This document shows, one piece after another, positions 45,866-59,552 of a stretch of 64,000 bases of DNA. The position numbers were made by a program, and so were the translations under genes. The stretch is from Sphagnum compactum (lineage: Eukaryota; Bryophyta; Sphagnopsida; Sphagnales), in assembly GCA_965153455.1 (NCBI GenBank), contig OZ234501.1, positions 15,178,855 to 15,242,854 on the forward strand. The letters are read 5' to 3'. The notes under the pieces are model-generated. The model ran no database searches. It worked only from the letters and a program-made list of their open reading frames with translations, and was not told the DNA's origin. How positions within the stretch are numbered: the stretch's first letter is position 1; the number at the start of each line of letters is the position of its first letter.

Positions 45866-48800
45866 TCATGTGTTAGTGATGGTGATGCCACTGAGAACAT
45901 AGCCTCCTGTTGAACTCATTTGCATATTTGGGTGTGTTCGAGAAGGGAGTACCTGCAGTGACAATTTTTTATTACAACTTGATGTATTTGGTGGAGAAGA
46001 ATCTGCATCTCAAGAGAGAAGATGCAGAGTCTTCACCACGTGCTTTGAAGACTATTTATTGAACACAGCAGCGTCTCTAATAAGGTCATGCCTACCTTCA
46101 AGACATGGCATGGTTGGAAAGTGAACCCAGTGACTACACCCAAATTACTTGGAACCTATCTGATTGCACAAAGAACAAGAAGCAAAGTCGGAGTACCTGA
46201 TATTCCCGGAGCCATGGCTCCGACAACTGCAGTGCAACTGCCATGTGCTCTGCTTGCAAGTGGTGCATGCACTCTGCTAGTGGCTACTCACCATATCCAC
46301 CCACAAACCTCTGGTGTAAGGAGTTATCTTTCAATGAGGCAATAGGAAAACACAAACTACAGAGGAAGGAATCATCCCAGGACACCCAGCAAACCAGACT
46401 TTGTTCACCAGTAGCCTCATCATCTGGAGCCACACCCTGAGTGGAAGGTGTAGTACAGTGTCAGAATCAGGGTTGTGAATGTAGACATAGAGAGAATCCT
46501 CTCAAATGGACATTTGCTTCTCAAGTAGCTTTAGGATTGTAGACCCTGCAACTTAGCTTGGACAGTGTAAAGAGAGACCCAACTATATCACACAGTGTGT
46601 CTATGACATTTACCTCTACCTGCAGTTTGGGCAGAGCAAGGGGAGAAGGATGATTGGAACCTGGGAGTAAGGATGGTAAATGACAAAAGGTGCAGAGGAG
46701 GCAAGAAGTGGGAGCATGCACTGAGCAACAGTCCATGGATCCAAATACGGTGCTCCTACAATCAAGCTGACAATACCCACAGCCCACATTCCAATTATGT
46801 CTTACTCCAATTGTTTATATATGACTTGCTCAACAATTCTGACCAGAGGATGTGATTTTTGACAAATCTTCCAGCACACCAGAGTTGACATTGCAATGGT
46901 AACAATGTGCCTGATAAAGGCATGAAGCTAATACAAAGTTTTTCTATCGTGTTGTAAACTAGTTGATTCCGAACAGAAATATAGGCACAGTGAGATGCTT
47001 GCACACCTTGAGAAGCCTTGGCTTGCCCATCGTGTCATGTCCTCAACAGGAGCTGACAACTTGGCCTTATTTCCTTCGATAGGACCTTGTTTTGGCTCAC
47101 TGATATTCTCCTCTGCCCTTGGAGCTGTCGAGACTGCAACAAATCAACACATAGAGACTCCCACACATCAAATCATTCTATAAAATTGCAGAGAAATCTC
47201 CAGAACATCAATTTAATGGTGACGTGACAATGAGAGCAGTCATAAGAGAGTCAACCACATATTGTTGGACCATCACCTTCATCATGAATAACAGTGAAAC
47301 GCTGCCATGACCACCCACTGACTTTACAGCTACCAGCAGTGGGTGTAGAATTGTGTATAATAATACTCCACCCAAAATCTGAGCAAACCCTTTTACAATA
47401 TCTGCATCTTAAAATTTTCTGACCAGTTCTGGAAGGAATGGGAAGACTCCGTCATGATGTTGCCTAGCACTCAAGAGACATAGCTAATAAAAAATCATCA
47501 AATCGGCATGCAAGTTTTGGACAACAAAGATGAAGCTTGGTCAGAAAACCCACCAGGTTGCTCATCATTTTCTGGTAAAACTCTAGCATCTGTTGTATCA
47601 CTTGCTCCTTGTTGCAATCTTGAAGCATCCTCACCTTGCTTTTCCCCTCTGGCTTCAGTGTTTGCAATCCGATCCAACTTATCTTCGTCCATAGCATCAG
47701 CTGCCAAATTTGAACTGTTGAGGTCACTCAAATATATATCATGAAGTACTGTAAGCAAATGAATAGGATTCAGTAGCACATGTCTCACCACTGCAAGGTG
47801 GTTCCTGTAAACCATCTGAAGCATCAGTTGCTTCTTTTGCCTCTTGGGCCTTCTGGGTGGCATATCGGGCTCCAGTAAGCTCTGACAAAGAAACCCGGAA
47901 AACTCTGCACCAGTGCAATCCAAAAGCTATCAACATAACAAAAAGGCAAGTAGAAGTTGGGCATCAAAGATGAAAGGCCATGTAGTATTGTCAGAAACTG
48001 CATAAATTAGTCAGCTTTAAAAAAATCTGCAATGGATGAGTGTATGGTTGGGGTCTCAAAACTTGGGAAGCACCTGCTGGCAGTGGAGGTGTCAAAATTG
48101 AAGAGGCGTACCATATCAACAGTCTGAGCCTTGGCTGTGTGAAAAGTGCTACAGACAGAACCATGACCTGTTATAGTTACACACACCCCACTGAACTAAG
48201 CTGAGCAACTGAAGATTGGAAACCTATGTAGAACCTTGCATGTAAGATTTTATTATTGATTTTATTATTGCAAATAAAATTTGGACCATCTGGTGATTTC
48301 CACATCAAACATTGAAAACTTGATTTCCACCTCCACTGCACCAGGTCTCTACAACATCACACACTGCTAGTGCTGATACACTGCATACCTCCAAGACGCT
48401 CTGCAACTGCTGCTGTAAGAAGACCTCCAAGCATATCCAATACTAGCACCTCTGCATTAGCTCCAACATTTGCGAGTGATAGTAGCAGTGCAAGTGTGTC
48501 CATTCGCAAAAATCTGCCACCCATTACCTTAAGAAACTTAACCCTCTCTCTCTACATCATCTCCTCATACTTATAGTTGCTGTTCTGTTTGCTACATCCC
48601 CAAGGAGTTTCAGAAAGACAGTACATGCAGAAAAGGTTGGAGTCACAATACCCAATCTTGTTGGGATCTTTAGCAAAGTAGGCTTCACACACACTGCACA
48701 GTCAAAGCACCTGAACCCATGTCATAGATAAGAAGCAAATATAAAGCAGCAACACAGGGGGGGGGGAAAAAAGCCTGTGCTCCAAAGCTTTCACAACAAT

Positions 48801-50276
48801 GAACTGTCTACAAAGCAAAAGGGGTTGTTGACCACATAATTGATGACAGTGGAAAGCTATATATGTATTGACTGCCCAAAACTCAAAACCAACCTTCTTG
48901 CAGAGGGGCGCCTGACAAGGACATGAGGAGCATATTTTTTCTGCTTTCTGCGCTTGTACTTCTCCTGCATGAAAGAAGAAAGTGTGGCTAGATGAGTAGA
49001 AATAATCCAAAGGCCACAAGCCTCAATTCCTGAAAAGAAGCACTACAATGATATTATCTGTGTCTTTGGTGAATCCTGTGTTACCTGAGAAAAGGCAGAT
49101 TTAGCCTCAAACGATGCACTGTTAGCAACCAAAGCCTCAATAATTGCCTTCCCTGTTGCCCCCTCTCTGAGCCCAGTTGAACTTCATCAGCTTCACTACA
49201 ACATCCTTTCAAAACTCTCATTGGTGAAGACCCACGGTCCACACTGAGTTGTGTATATTATGTAACTTGACGAGCTTCTACATGTTGAAACATGCTGGCT
49301 AGAATCTACTGATAGAACTCTCAAATATTAGCTCCTATTTTAACATGCACTAAACACCCAAAAAAGCCTTCATTGTAGATATGAGCATGCAAGAACAACA
49401 ACCTGCGCATCTGTTCAATGTCTTCAGCAGAGAGTGTTTGTGCAGTATTGTTATCAATCAGGGCACGATTGTCCCGACACATGCTCTCCACAGCTTCCTC
49501 TGACTCAATTGATTCTTTCTCTTTACTCTCTGCATCCACTTCATCAACAAACACAAGAAGAATCACATTCTTTTCTTAGTTTTGAGGACTGAAAAACCAA
49601 AGGCATTTCTCTTTCCATGCCTGGCTTACATCATTTTGTGCATACATAAGAACCTTGAGATCTCTCTTTTTTCGCAATTAGGATTCAACGAGTAGGAAAC
49701 AGACATTGATGATGACTGAAATAGAATCAAAGAGAAGAATGAACCTGTGATCGGATGCTGCAACCGAACAAGAACATGACCACTAGGGCCTGACTGCACC
49801 TCAAAGACTGATCCGAATGGAATTCCAACCAGCGGATCTAACAGACACTTTGCATTTCCAACCTTCACATTCCTGTCCTCCACCAAAGAACAAATGAGGA
49901 TGATCCCCCCACCAGCAACATAAGGTATCATTCACTGCAAAGAACGGATGATGATAGCACTTTGAATCTCGAATTCAAAGAAACAGTTGCAATTAGCAGG
50001 AAAACTCAAGAATGGAAAAAAGCCTCAGTTTGGAAATCCTTTATTCAGCCTGAAATCTTGCATTGAATCTTGTCTTGGGAGATTGAATAGAAGACACTCA
50101 GTGGCATTGGGGATCTTTCACTAGCAATGGGAATAGCATGGAGAGGAGGAGACGAACGCATGGGGGGAGAGATGTGCGAAAGCGAGGCGGTCGCCGTCAT
50201 TGATGTCCAAAAGCACTGCACATCCAGGGGTGGTCAAATTCCTGTTGTTGCTGTTTGCACCTGTTGTTCCTTCCAT
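45866..50276 (-). CDS. TRM6: tRNA (adenine-58-N1)-methyltransferase non-catalytic subunit TRM6
   Basis: Fourteen exons (minus): 50276-50158, 49872-49745, 49529-49403, 49166-49085, 48964-48894, 48693-48652, 48513-48389, 48167-48074, 47904-47789, 47748-47554, 47133-47007, 46766-46661, 46283-46197 and 45952-45866; 501 aa. Landmarks in order: LLDINDGDRLAFAHLSPH, LLDPLVGIPFGSVFEV, RDNRALIDNNTAQTLS, MRREGATGKAIIEALV, RRPSARSVCEAYF, FLRMDTLALLLSLANV, LDPWTVAQCMLPLL, ALQLSEPWLREYQVLPSRTH, GGYVLSG. These follow the plant TRM6/GCD10 protein as I remember it. TRM6 binds tRNA for the catalytic TRM61 in nuclear m1A58 formation, needed for initiator tRNA stability. The acidic insert in exons 9-11 is poorly conserved. 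Exon 3 has two phase-compatible acceptors nine bases apart (starts 49529 or 49538). Confidence 0.92.
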
Positions 50277-51100
50277 TCTTCTCGCCCTTTCAGCTTGTAA
50301 TCCACAGTCGTTACAACACGAATCAAAACGCCTGATTCGACACCACCACATTTAACAAAGGAGTCAGAGTGACAGACAGATGACAAAATGAGCAAACGAC
50401 GCAAAGCTCGTCAAACCCTAAACCTAAAAAAAATAGTGAGAAAACGCACAAACAAACGCAACGCTCGTAAAACCCTAAACGCAAGAAAAGTGAACAAACG
50501 CACAAACAAACCCAAAACTCGTAAAACCATAAACCCCAGAAAAGTGAGCAAACCCACACAGATGCAAAGCTCGAAAAACCCTAAACCCCAGGAAAGTAAG
50601 CGAACACACACACACATGCAAAGCTCGTAAAACCCTAAAACCCAAAATAGTGAGCGAACACGCAGAGACGTAAAGCTTGTAAAACCCTAAACCCCAGAAA
50701 ATTGGTGGGAGGCAGCACACGACTTGGGAGCGAGCGGTCGGTTTTCGTACCCTTCTCAAAGGAATTCGGGTCGACGAAGAAGATGAAAGGCAGTCCCAGC
50801 CGCTTGCACTTCTGAAGAAAATTTCAATATCCAGACTCCAAAACAACTACGGTTTCTGAAAAGAGCAGACCAAAAAAAATGTTGCAATTGTGGAGATGGA
50901 TTCCTGTTGTTTGTTGTAGACCTAGTGTTGATTGAGAAGAGCCAAAAGCTTATTTCTTTGTTCCTCCTCCTTGGAATTGAGAGAGGGAGAAAACAGAAAG
51001 CCAAAAAAAACCAATAGTGAACCCTTTGCAAAGGAGATCGATCAATCTCTTTCCTTCTTGCAGAACTTGGATAAAGATTTTGAGTTTTCTCCAATGTGAT
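50277..51100. other. Upstream region of TRM6
   Basis: It contains the telo-box minisatellite at 50398-50704 and, at minus 50813-50750, an exon-like block. Farther on, a minus frame (51094-50756) gives no known domain. Leader exons of TRM6 may lie here. Confidence 0.4.
50398..50704. repeat. ~50-bp minisatellite with a telo-box in each unit
   Basis: Six units read 'gcaaagctcgtaaaaccctaaacccca' followed by 'gaaaagtgagcaaac' and an ACAC/CAAAC filler. Every unit holds AAACC(C/A)TAAAC, the plant telo-box/interstitial telomere word. Confidence 0.88.
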
Positions 51101-51593
51101 GGTTTGCTAGTACCAATTGACACAAAAGAGACATTTGGGTCCTTTGGAACACCAATTCATGGATTGGAATTCATGCCCATTCCATAGTACAAATAGGAGA
51201 CCATATCATATGAGACCTTTTAGGGTTTTATTGTTTTAGGGTTAAAACACTTTCAAAATAAGTGCCTTGAAATAAGGTGGTATTCACCACCCATGGACTT
51301 TACCCATGGTAAAATATGGGGTAAAGGTTAAATGGTGACTCTAAACATATATGAAAACTTGAAAAAGAATGAGGTGTGTCTTCTTTCTCCAAACTTCAAA
51401 CTTGCATCCAAATAAACAAAAATACAAAAGTGAAAAAGAAACACTTTATTTTTATTATACAAAATAATAATAAAAACAGAAAACACATAAAAATAAAAAA
51501 TAAAAAAGATAAAAGTTTTTTTAAAAAACTAAAACATGAACCAAACATTGTTGAAATAACACACGTGTGCATTAGGCACGGGGTTCAAACTAG
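51101..51593 (+). mobile_element. Helitron 3' end (5' limit not found)
   Basis: The segment ending at 51593 finishes GTGCATTAGGCACGGGGTTCAAACTAG then T. It has a small GTGC/GCAC hairpin and the same GGGTTCA(A/C)ACTAGT end as the 292-bp Helitron at 5714-6005. The 5' TC end could not be placed, so the start given is only the margin of the non-coding stretch. Confidence 0.55.
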
Positions 51594-54500
51594 TATATGA
51601 AAATGGTGAAGTGTAGTATAGGAGAAGGGTCTAAAAATAGACCCTTCTAGAAGGAGAAGGTTTTTTTTGAAGAGTGGAAAAAATATATTATCATTTAATC
51701 TTACACCTAAAATAGGCAAACATAAGTACCTTTTTTTTTAAAGCACTAATATGGGCAATATTTATAAAAACATAATCCATAATTTTGGGTAGTTATCAAA
51801 ATAACAATAGACCGTAGATGATTATATATGCCCAAGTATATATCTATTTATTTACAAGAGGAAAAAAAAAAAGTTAAATAATCAAGAGTTATAGGAATTG
51901 CATGTGGTAAAAGGCCATTTGAAAATCATGCACATGATAATTGAACTTAAAATTTTCACATATTTTTGTGAACCCCTCTTGAGGTTTGCCCATGAAAAGT
52001 GGTTGATTGTTTTGAGAGGAGAGTAATGGTGCACAATGAGTGGCACATCACACCATTTTCTTCCTTGTATTTCTTTTATTGTTGAAGCTTTACATGTTTG
52101 GGCCTTGTAAATTTGCGATTATGACAACAACAATATTTAATTGGTTTGTCCTTCAACATGTGGCAATGGAGTGTCTTCAATATAAATGTTGGAAGCACAA
52201 AAAATAACAACAAAGCTCCAAGTGTGCCACATTCATAGTTGCACTTCATGGATTTTGACCCAAAAAATACCGTCCTTCTTTTCCCTTCCTTTGAACCCAT
52301 TCCCTTCTTTTCCCTTCCTTTCAACACAACACATTCCCTTCTTTTATGCAAACCCCCACCCTCCCAATATTTGTGATGATTCTTACACACACAAAACAAT
52401 TATTAATGTATTGGGGGATTTTTTTTTGTCGCCCCTAGGTACTTGGTTGCCCTTCAACCATTCACTTTGTTGGCTCTCATCCACTTTCCATTTCACCACC
52501 TTTTCATCCATTTTTCATGCCTATTTTTATTTGCCACAAACACTTGTAACTTTTTCCATCCACTATTGAAACATTAAATGAATGTTTAAAAGTTAAATAA
52601 AATTGAATTGAACATTGGATCTTTAGGTAATGTTATGTCTTGATCCTTGAACATTACCTTACATTTATTTTTGTACCGATAAATAGGCATAAAGAACTAA
52701 TATTTAATTTTTGTAATGTATGTGGAAGGTGCCTTATCCTTTTTTTTCTTTTTTCTTTTCGCTTTGCAAGGTTTCTCAATCATTTTGAAAAACCTTACAT
52801 GTAAGGCACCTACTTTTCTTATGAAAGGTTTTTAATTGTTTAAAATTCTACTAGAATTTTCCATTGGATAAGGACTAATGTTGTCTTATTGGTTTGTAGA
52901 CCTATCTTTTAGGCTCTCATAAGATATATTCCTTTTTTTACAAGGAAGGATATGTATTTTTTAAATTAATTTATTACACATTCATTTTTTTTAATTCCTT
53001 TGTTAGTTATGAATAGGCAAGTTTTTAAATTTTCAAAACAAGATGGATATGCACAAAGGTTATGCATACCATATTTCCAAATATTGTTGCTTATAAGAAA
53101 ACTTACAAGAATACAACCTAGCCTCCCAAAACAAAATTTTACATAAATAAAATTCAAAACAAAATAAGTTATGGATGGGATAGAACCCAAATTTTATGAA
53201 TAACTTTACCCAATTGTAACACAAGTTCCTTGCCTCAACTGCACCCAACAACAAACCCACCCCAACCCCACAAATTTAATCACCATCAACTTGCAATTTT
53301 TCAAAAAAAAGTTATGTTTTTCAATCAAGTCATAGTTTTTTTTTTTGCCAAAGACTCTTTCGTTTCCAAGTTTTATTTTAAGTTTAAATTTGGCTTATAA
53401 TTGAACCATAGGTCATCCAACCAATTTTTCACCACAATAATAATCTAATCGTTGTCAACACCCCAACAAGACTATACACCCATTCAATTTTATTTACGAA
53501 CTCAAGATTCTAAACATTTGTTTTGGAAAGGAACCCACATTTGAAAATTGGCTTTTGTGGATGTGCCATTAAGCTAATGGATCTACACATGATAATGGGG
53601 GAATAAAGAGCCTCATGAACAGAAATATTTTATTATGGTAACTAGTGCTAGTGAAGATTCCTCAATTGAAGCACCCACACCAAACATATTTTTTTCAAGA
53701 TTTAGTCCCACGACATCAATTGTTGTAACAACAGATGCATTGGTAGTAGGGTTTGCTTGATCAAAACACATCATTAGAAAAGGAATGACAACATTGATAT
53801 CATATTTACATGTCATTTGGATTGCATTCCCACATCCCCACCAAGTTTTTCACAACACGCAAAAAATTGAAATGTGGATTTACCATGATGGCCGTCATCT
53901 TGTTAACCTAATATGCATCAAAAACTTCATAAACTCCAAAAAAAATTGATGACCTTTATAACCTTCAACCACATTTTTTTTTACAAAAAAAAGGTTGTAA
54001 CCTCAAATGGGTCAAAAATATTTGGTCTCAAGTCTTTCAAAACAAAACTAGCATATATTCCCCATGGTGGATCTTCAGATGTCATTTTTTATAGACAAAA
54101 GTGTGCTTCCTATTTTATTAAGCCATGATCTTAGTAAAACCTTTGACCTTTTTTATATGTCTTACATTTTTAAAAGTTTCAATAATTTAATTTCCATGTT
54201 CATAATATGTGTAATAATTGTTGTTAATGCATTTAACAACAACTAATGGGCCCTGGATTGATTCATCACACATGTCAATACAATAGGATTGAAAAAAAAG
54301 GTGATTATATCCATAATAGCCCACACTTGGGTTTTAAATACTCTTTGTTATAAAGCCACAAATTTCTACCTTCCATAACAAATAATATTATGCCATTTTA
54401 AAATTCAATAGTTTTTTTTAACGTAATGTCCTTGCTGACAAATTTGGTATTCACATGAATCTATTTTCAATGTTACATTTGCTTTTAAAACAAACCCATT

Positions 54501-55985
54501 CCCATTCTTACCTCCCTTTCCCATATTTTTTGGTTTAAGTAATGATCATCTATAAACCAACCTAAGCTTCTTTCCAATTCACATTCTTCAAATTGACAAA
54601 TATTTCATTTTCATTTGTAGCATATCTTAGTAAGCTTTAGACATCACATGCCCAAAGTATGTACCTTCATAAACTTTGAGAATCTTCAAAGATTCACAAT
54701 CAATGTTGGAATGCAGAGTTGTGGCCATATTTATCATATCAATGCCCTCATCATTTGCAAATGCAATTTCCTTATGCAACAAACAAATTTTCTTTAACAA
54801 AAACCAAAGTTATACAACCATGGGTTGCCTAGTTGTTTCATTCATTTCAAACAACCCCACAATAATATGCATGGGCATGAAATTTCATTGTAAAATTCAA
54901 TAGCTAATGCAAAAATATCCACATCATGAGACATTTAAAGATCAAAATTAGCAAAAATGATTACTGTAAATGTAAGATCCAACAAAAACATGTTTATAAT
55001 TGGTAGCGGTGTCATTATCATGAATAGGTAGTGATGTCAAAAGTACATTGGCATGGATGGGTGGTGGTGTTAATGACTTTACAAAAAAAATTGCATAAGA
55101 TACCCACAATCAAAGCTTCTTTAAATTTTTTTTTGCCACAATGAAATGTATTCATGCACGTTATTAGTGGCTATTAATTTTGGTGGCATGGTGAATAGAA
55201 ACAATGCAACTTGACCACGAAGAATATTGGATTTTTGGGTGTTTGCATGTTACGGTGGACCCAAATGTAGTCAAAATTGGATGTACATAAAATATTAAAA
55301 GTATCACAACTTTAAATTCATTTGTTTTGAAAATTTCTAAAAATCACATTAAGTTGATATGGGCCTTCAAAATCAAATAAATCAATACAAACTTGAATAT
55401 GAAATTGCTTCATGTTTGTTTTGTTTAGTAAATGTACACCGATTACATTATAGAACTTGCTTGAAACACTTTATTTGACAGTAGTATAACATTTTTTTTA
55501 CTAATTTAAAAACTCAACTTCAATTTCATGGATAAATAAAAGTAACACCAAAGACATCTATATCCTCAATGGAAGAACATTTAACAACTTACAAACATCA
55601 TAATCATCATCATTATTATAACATAATGTACTACCAAAGGTTTATATTTAATTTAAATTTCAACTTCATGATTTTAAGTCAATTTGAAAAAAAAATGATG
55701 GAAGATTGTTCTTTGTACATATATACATTAACGTGCAAATTTGTATTGAAAATTTCCAACTAAAAGAAGTACTTCATATTCCTTTTGTAAAAACAATGGT
55801 TATGTGACAAACAACTACATGTTACAAATGTATTCCAAAAGACTATGACATCATTCTTATTAGCACTAATTTCACAACATAATGATAGATTCAATGTGAA
55901 CCACTTTTAATTACACCTTTTAACCATTGTTCCTTTTTTAATCATGTCCCCAAAATTTTCAAATTTTGTCTATACTAAAAATTGC
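51594..55985. other. AT-rich gene-poor region
   Basis: No supported gene. The many 60-75-codon frames are A/T-driven. Direct repeats of 'cattcccttcttttcccttcctttcaa' type occur near 52270-52340. Probably old transposon sequence, like 1-5 kb. Confidence 0.6.
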
Positions 55986-55989
55986 AACA

Positions 55990-56760
55990 TTGTGATAGTT
56001 TTTTGGGTCCATCTCTTGCTTTCATATTGGCTTGTACATCCTTTGTTGCTCAACAACATTTGGTCACTTAACATATCGAGGTTGTGGCATGTCCATAGAC
56101 CCCATTTTCACCTTGGAGTTGACCACCTCCAACTCATTTGATTTTAACTTTTGCTTACAAGTGCCAACAACCATTTCATGTCGTCATTTCATGGGCATTG
56201 TTTTCAAAGATTCAATTTCTTTCAAATCTCCCACCTTGGCACATCTTTAGAACTAACCAACAATGAATGGAAAAAAAACCCTAACCTTTTGGATTTTTGA
56301 CTTTATATAACTCAAGAGATTTATGAAATGTGTCATTTGATGAGTTGCCACTCACATTGAACATTGCCACAGATCCATACATGCTGATGAATTTTGAGAC
56401 ATTGTATTTGATGGAACCCCATTTTGTTTCAAGGCTCTTCATAGGTCTTTCTATTCCTCCCATCAGCTTGTGGTTGTTGAAATTTCAACACACACATTCC
56501 CAATTTTATTTTATTTTTGGGCATTGTTGGTGATGGGATCTTGCGAGACATGAAAAAAAATTTGATAGTTCATTGGGTTTCCTCTTCTTGGTTGAAGTTT
56601 TCCCTTTCCTTGGTTTTAATATTGCAACAACTTGGGTGGGAAGAGCATCAATGTTTCGTATTGACTTGGTTTTCGAGAAGATAATACCAAGTTCAACAAG
56701 CCACATTTGTTTTCAAAGCTTGAAAGGGTTATTGATGGGGCTAGAATTCATATAATGATA
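55990..56760 (-). pseudogene. Broken NAM-associated / Harbinger-accessory type gene
   Basis: On the minus strand 56706-56281 reads a Lys-rich piece (KPRKGKTSTKKRKP) and then KSLETKWGSIKYNVSKF, SNDTFHKSLELYKVKNPKG, a stop, and IHCWLVLK. The order 'KSL..RW..I...VSKF...(S)....A..LYK...KPF.F.HCW..LKD.P+W' is the signature of the plant NAM-associated (GST-T3-like) domain carried by PIF/Harbinger-related elements. At least one in-frame stop and one frameshift (LKD-PRW continues in another frame) show it is dead. The N-terminal Myb-like part could not be found. Confidence 0.55.
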
Positions 56761-59552
56761 CCATTTATTGTTGGGGTTTGGTTTTTGTTACAATCTTTGT
56801 GCATTTAGTAACTTGCCATTGTTGTTTCATGTAGCACGGACTATTGGAGATGTTCTTAAGATGTGTAGTTTACACATGAGTTATACCATTAATCTTTTTG
56901 TATTTAATTAGGCCTTTTTGGATAATAGATATTTGTGTCAAAACATTAGTAGATGATTGCTTAGATCTATACACATTATGCATTTGCAGCATTTGCAACA
57001 TTTGTGGGTTCACCAAATCCATAGATAACCATCGTTGATGACAAAAAATCCCCAACCCATAGACATCTGAATGTGAGGTCTTTGAGGTGTAGCTTGTGTT
57101 TTTACAGTTGCAAGTTGTAGAACATCAACATTCCACACATTACTAAATTGTTCATACACATTTTCAACATTTCACACTCACAAAAACCGCATTTGAACGG
57201 GGGTAGTTGTTGCATCTTCATCAAGTTCACCCACAATTTCAATAAAACAATATGCTTTTCCAACCATTGAACAACCATTAATTGAACACATAATAACTTA
57301 AACCCCAAAAAAAAAACAAAAACAAAAAATGCATAAAGATGTGAAGTTTACCTTTGATGCAAAACTCATTGAAATTCTCCCAATTTGTTAAAATTCTCTT
57401 AATTCATTGAACAACATTGTTGATTGACCAAACAACAAACCCACCCCTTCTTTTGCACATTTGTTGCCAGAAAGACAACAAAAAAAAAGTGACAAAACAA
57501 AAAAAAAAAAACCAAAAAGCACAACAAAAAAAAAACCCAAAACTTTTTTTGATTCTTCAAATTTTGCAAATTTGTTGAACAATAAAACAAAGGTCTTCTT
57601 AAGCATCCCTTGTCAAGAAGACAACAAGAAGCAAGCAACACAAAACAAAACAAAAAACCACAAGAGAAAAGCCCAAAACCTTATGTATTGGTTGTTGAGT
57701 CAAACCTCAAAGCAAAAATATATATGAAAGGCTCGATGTTGTAAGAAGCTTTTTGGAGTAAAATAAAATTTATTTGAAACTCTCAATTGTTGCAATGCAT
57801 AATAGAAGCACAAAATGGATTATGATAGGAGAAAAGACATATGAAATGCCCAACTATTGCAATGTGTAACACAAGGGCAAAGTGTTAAGAACCATTTACA
57901 AGCTTAGGAAAGAAAAGCTCAATGAAAATGCAAAGGTGCAAAGTGTTAAAAATGAACTTTGACATGTTTTCCCTAAACTTTAAACCTTGACCCTAAAACA
58001 AAAACCCTAAAACCAAATTAGAATGCATATTCAACATTTTTGAAACGCTAATAACCGAATATAATATTTGTTAAAACCTTGATGGTTGGATAGAATTACA
58101 TATTTATTCAAAAAAAAGGGTATTCATCTAGTGGTTGTGTAAAAAACCAATTATTTTTCAAAAAATTTAAAATCTCAATATGCATGGATACATATCTATT
58201 GATTATCTAGATGCATAATTAGATTTTTTTATATAGTCAATCAACATTGGTAAGGACCTTGAAGTGAGTTCTAGGAATTTCGATTTTGCATTTGAATCCC
58301 ACCTCTCATGGGCTAGGCCCTCTATCCTGAAGGAATAAGCATAATATCATTTTGTATTCTAGTTTCTAGGTGCTAGTCACAACTATAAGGTGCATTCTGA
58401 ATATATTACAATATTTCTTCGAGTGCGTTATAAGTTAAAGATAGGAGCTCTACATGTTGCACACACATGAAAAGGGTGTTCATTTAAACTATAATCAACC
58501 ACCCACCAACACACCACAAAAAAATGTAAGGGAAGTGGTTAAAACAATTTTCTATTGAGATTCCATAGTAAAAAAACCCAAGTTGTCTATTTATAATTCA
58601 TCTACTTACTTTAGTACTAACCTATAGTATTACCTATCTACCTATATATAAGACTTACTTCTTATAGAACGAGTTACTAAGGCGAAACCATATTTTAACT
58701 CAGCTGAGGTTCCTCCACAATTGAGCTGTAAAGAGTTGCTTGAAATTTTCTAGTGTATTTGGAGGTAATGTCACAAAGTGAAAGTTTTTTGCCCACAAAA
58801 GGCATGCGTTTCAAAAATTGAAATGACTACTCTTGTAAGCATTTCCCTTTCCAAATTGCCGACCCTTTTTTTAAAATTTCTTTTTTCTCCATCATACCCA
58901 GAAGATATTAAGAAAAACATGAAAAAAAACTAAATCTTGTAGGTTTTCATACCCTACTCTTGAGGCATTAACTTACACATGACATGCATCCATTTGATGT
59001 TGCTTTGGTGGGTGTTGCTGGTTCAGTATGGCCTAAGCATTTGACATGTTCTAAAACATACCAATGATGCTGGGAAAAAAAACATGTATTGAAAAGTTCA
59101 ATTTAACCCTTAAATGTCAAGAAAAGCCAAATATGTACTGAAAAGTGAACCAAATTTGTTCATCTAATCATTTAAGGGTTAATTTAGAGCATCTTCAATG
59201 GCACACTTGCACAACATGTTTTGGATAAAAATTAGTAAAACCTTGTCCAATAAGCTCAGTAAAATGACTTTGACTCAACAAATTTTTCACAAAATTTGAT
59301 CAAATCTGAGTTTCACTTTGCCTTCTTTTTTTTCTTCTTCTTGTTTCTCTTTAACGGATTGCTACTGGTTGCTTTGTGTATTGCACTTATAAGTATTCTC
59401 GAAACCCTCGTGAATTTAATCATGAGTTTCAGCATTTTATATTCATATTTAATAAGTTTTCATTACTTTATGAATAACAATGTTTAAATAAATAAAAGAA
59501 AAACACCCGACAAGGAAAGGACTTGGTTCCCTTGTTCCCTTTTGGACAATAT
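56761..59552. other. AT-rich region without recognisable genes
   Basis: It may continue the decayed transposon. A 'gcatttgaatcccacctctcatgggctaggccc' style stretch near 58290-58320 resembles a tRNA-related SINE head only faintly. The hydrophobic frames near 57388-57653 come from A-runs on the opposite strand. Confidence 0.5.

Noticed and set aside
50323-50846. Several overlapping frames on both strands (Leu/Val/Arg-rich)
   Set aside because: They follow the telo-box minisatellite and have no conserved domain.
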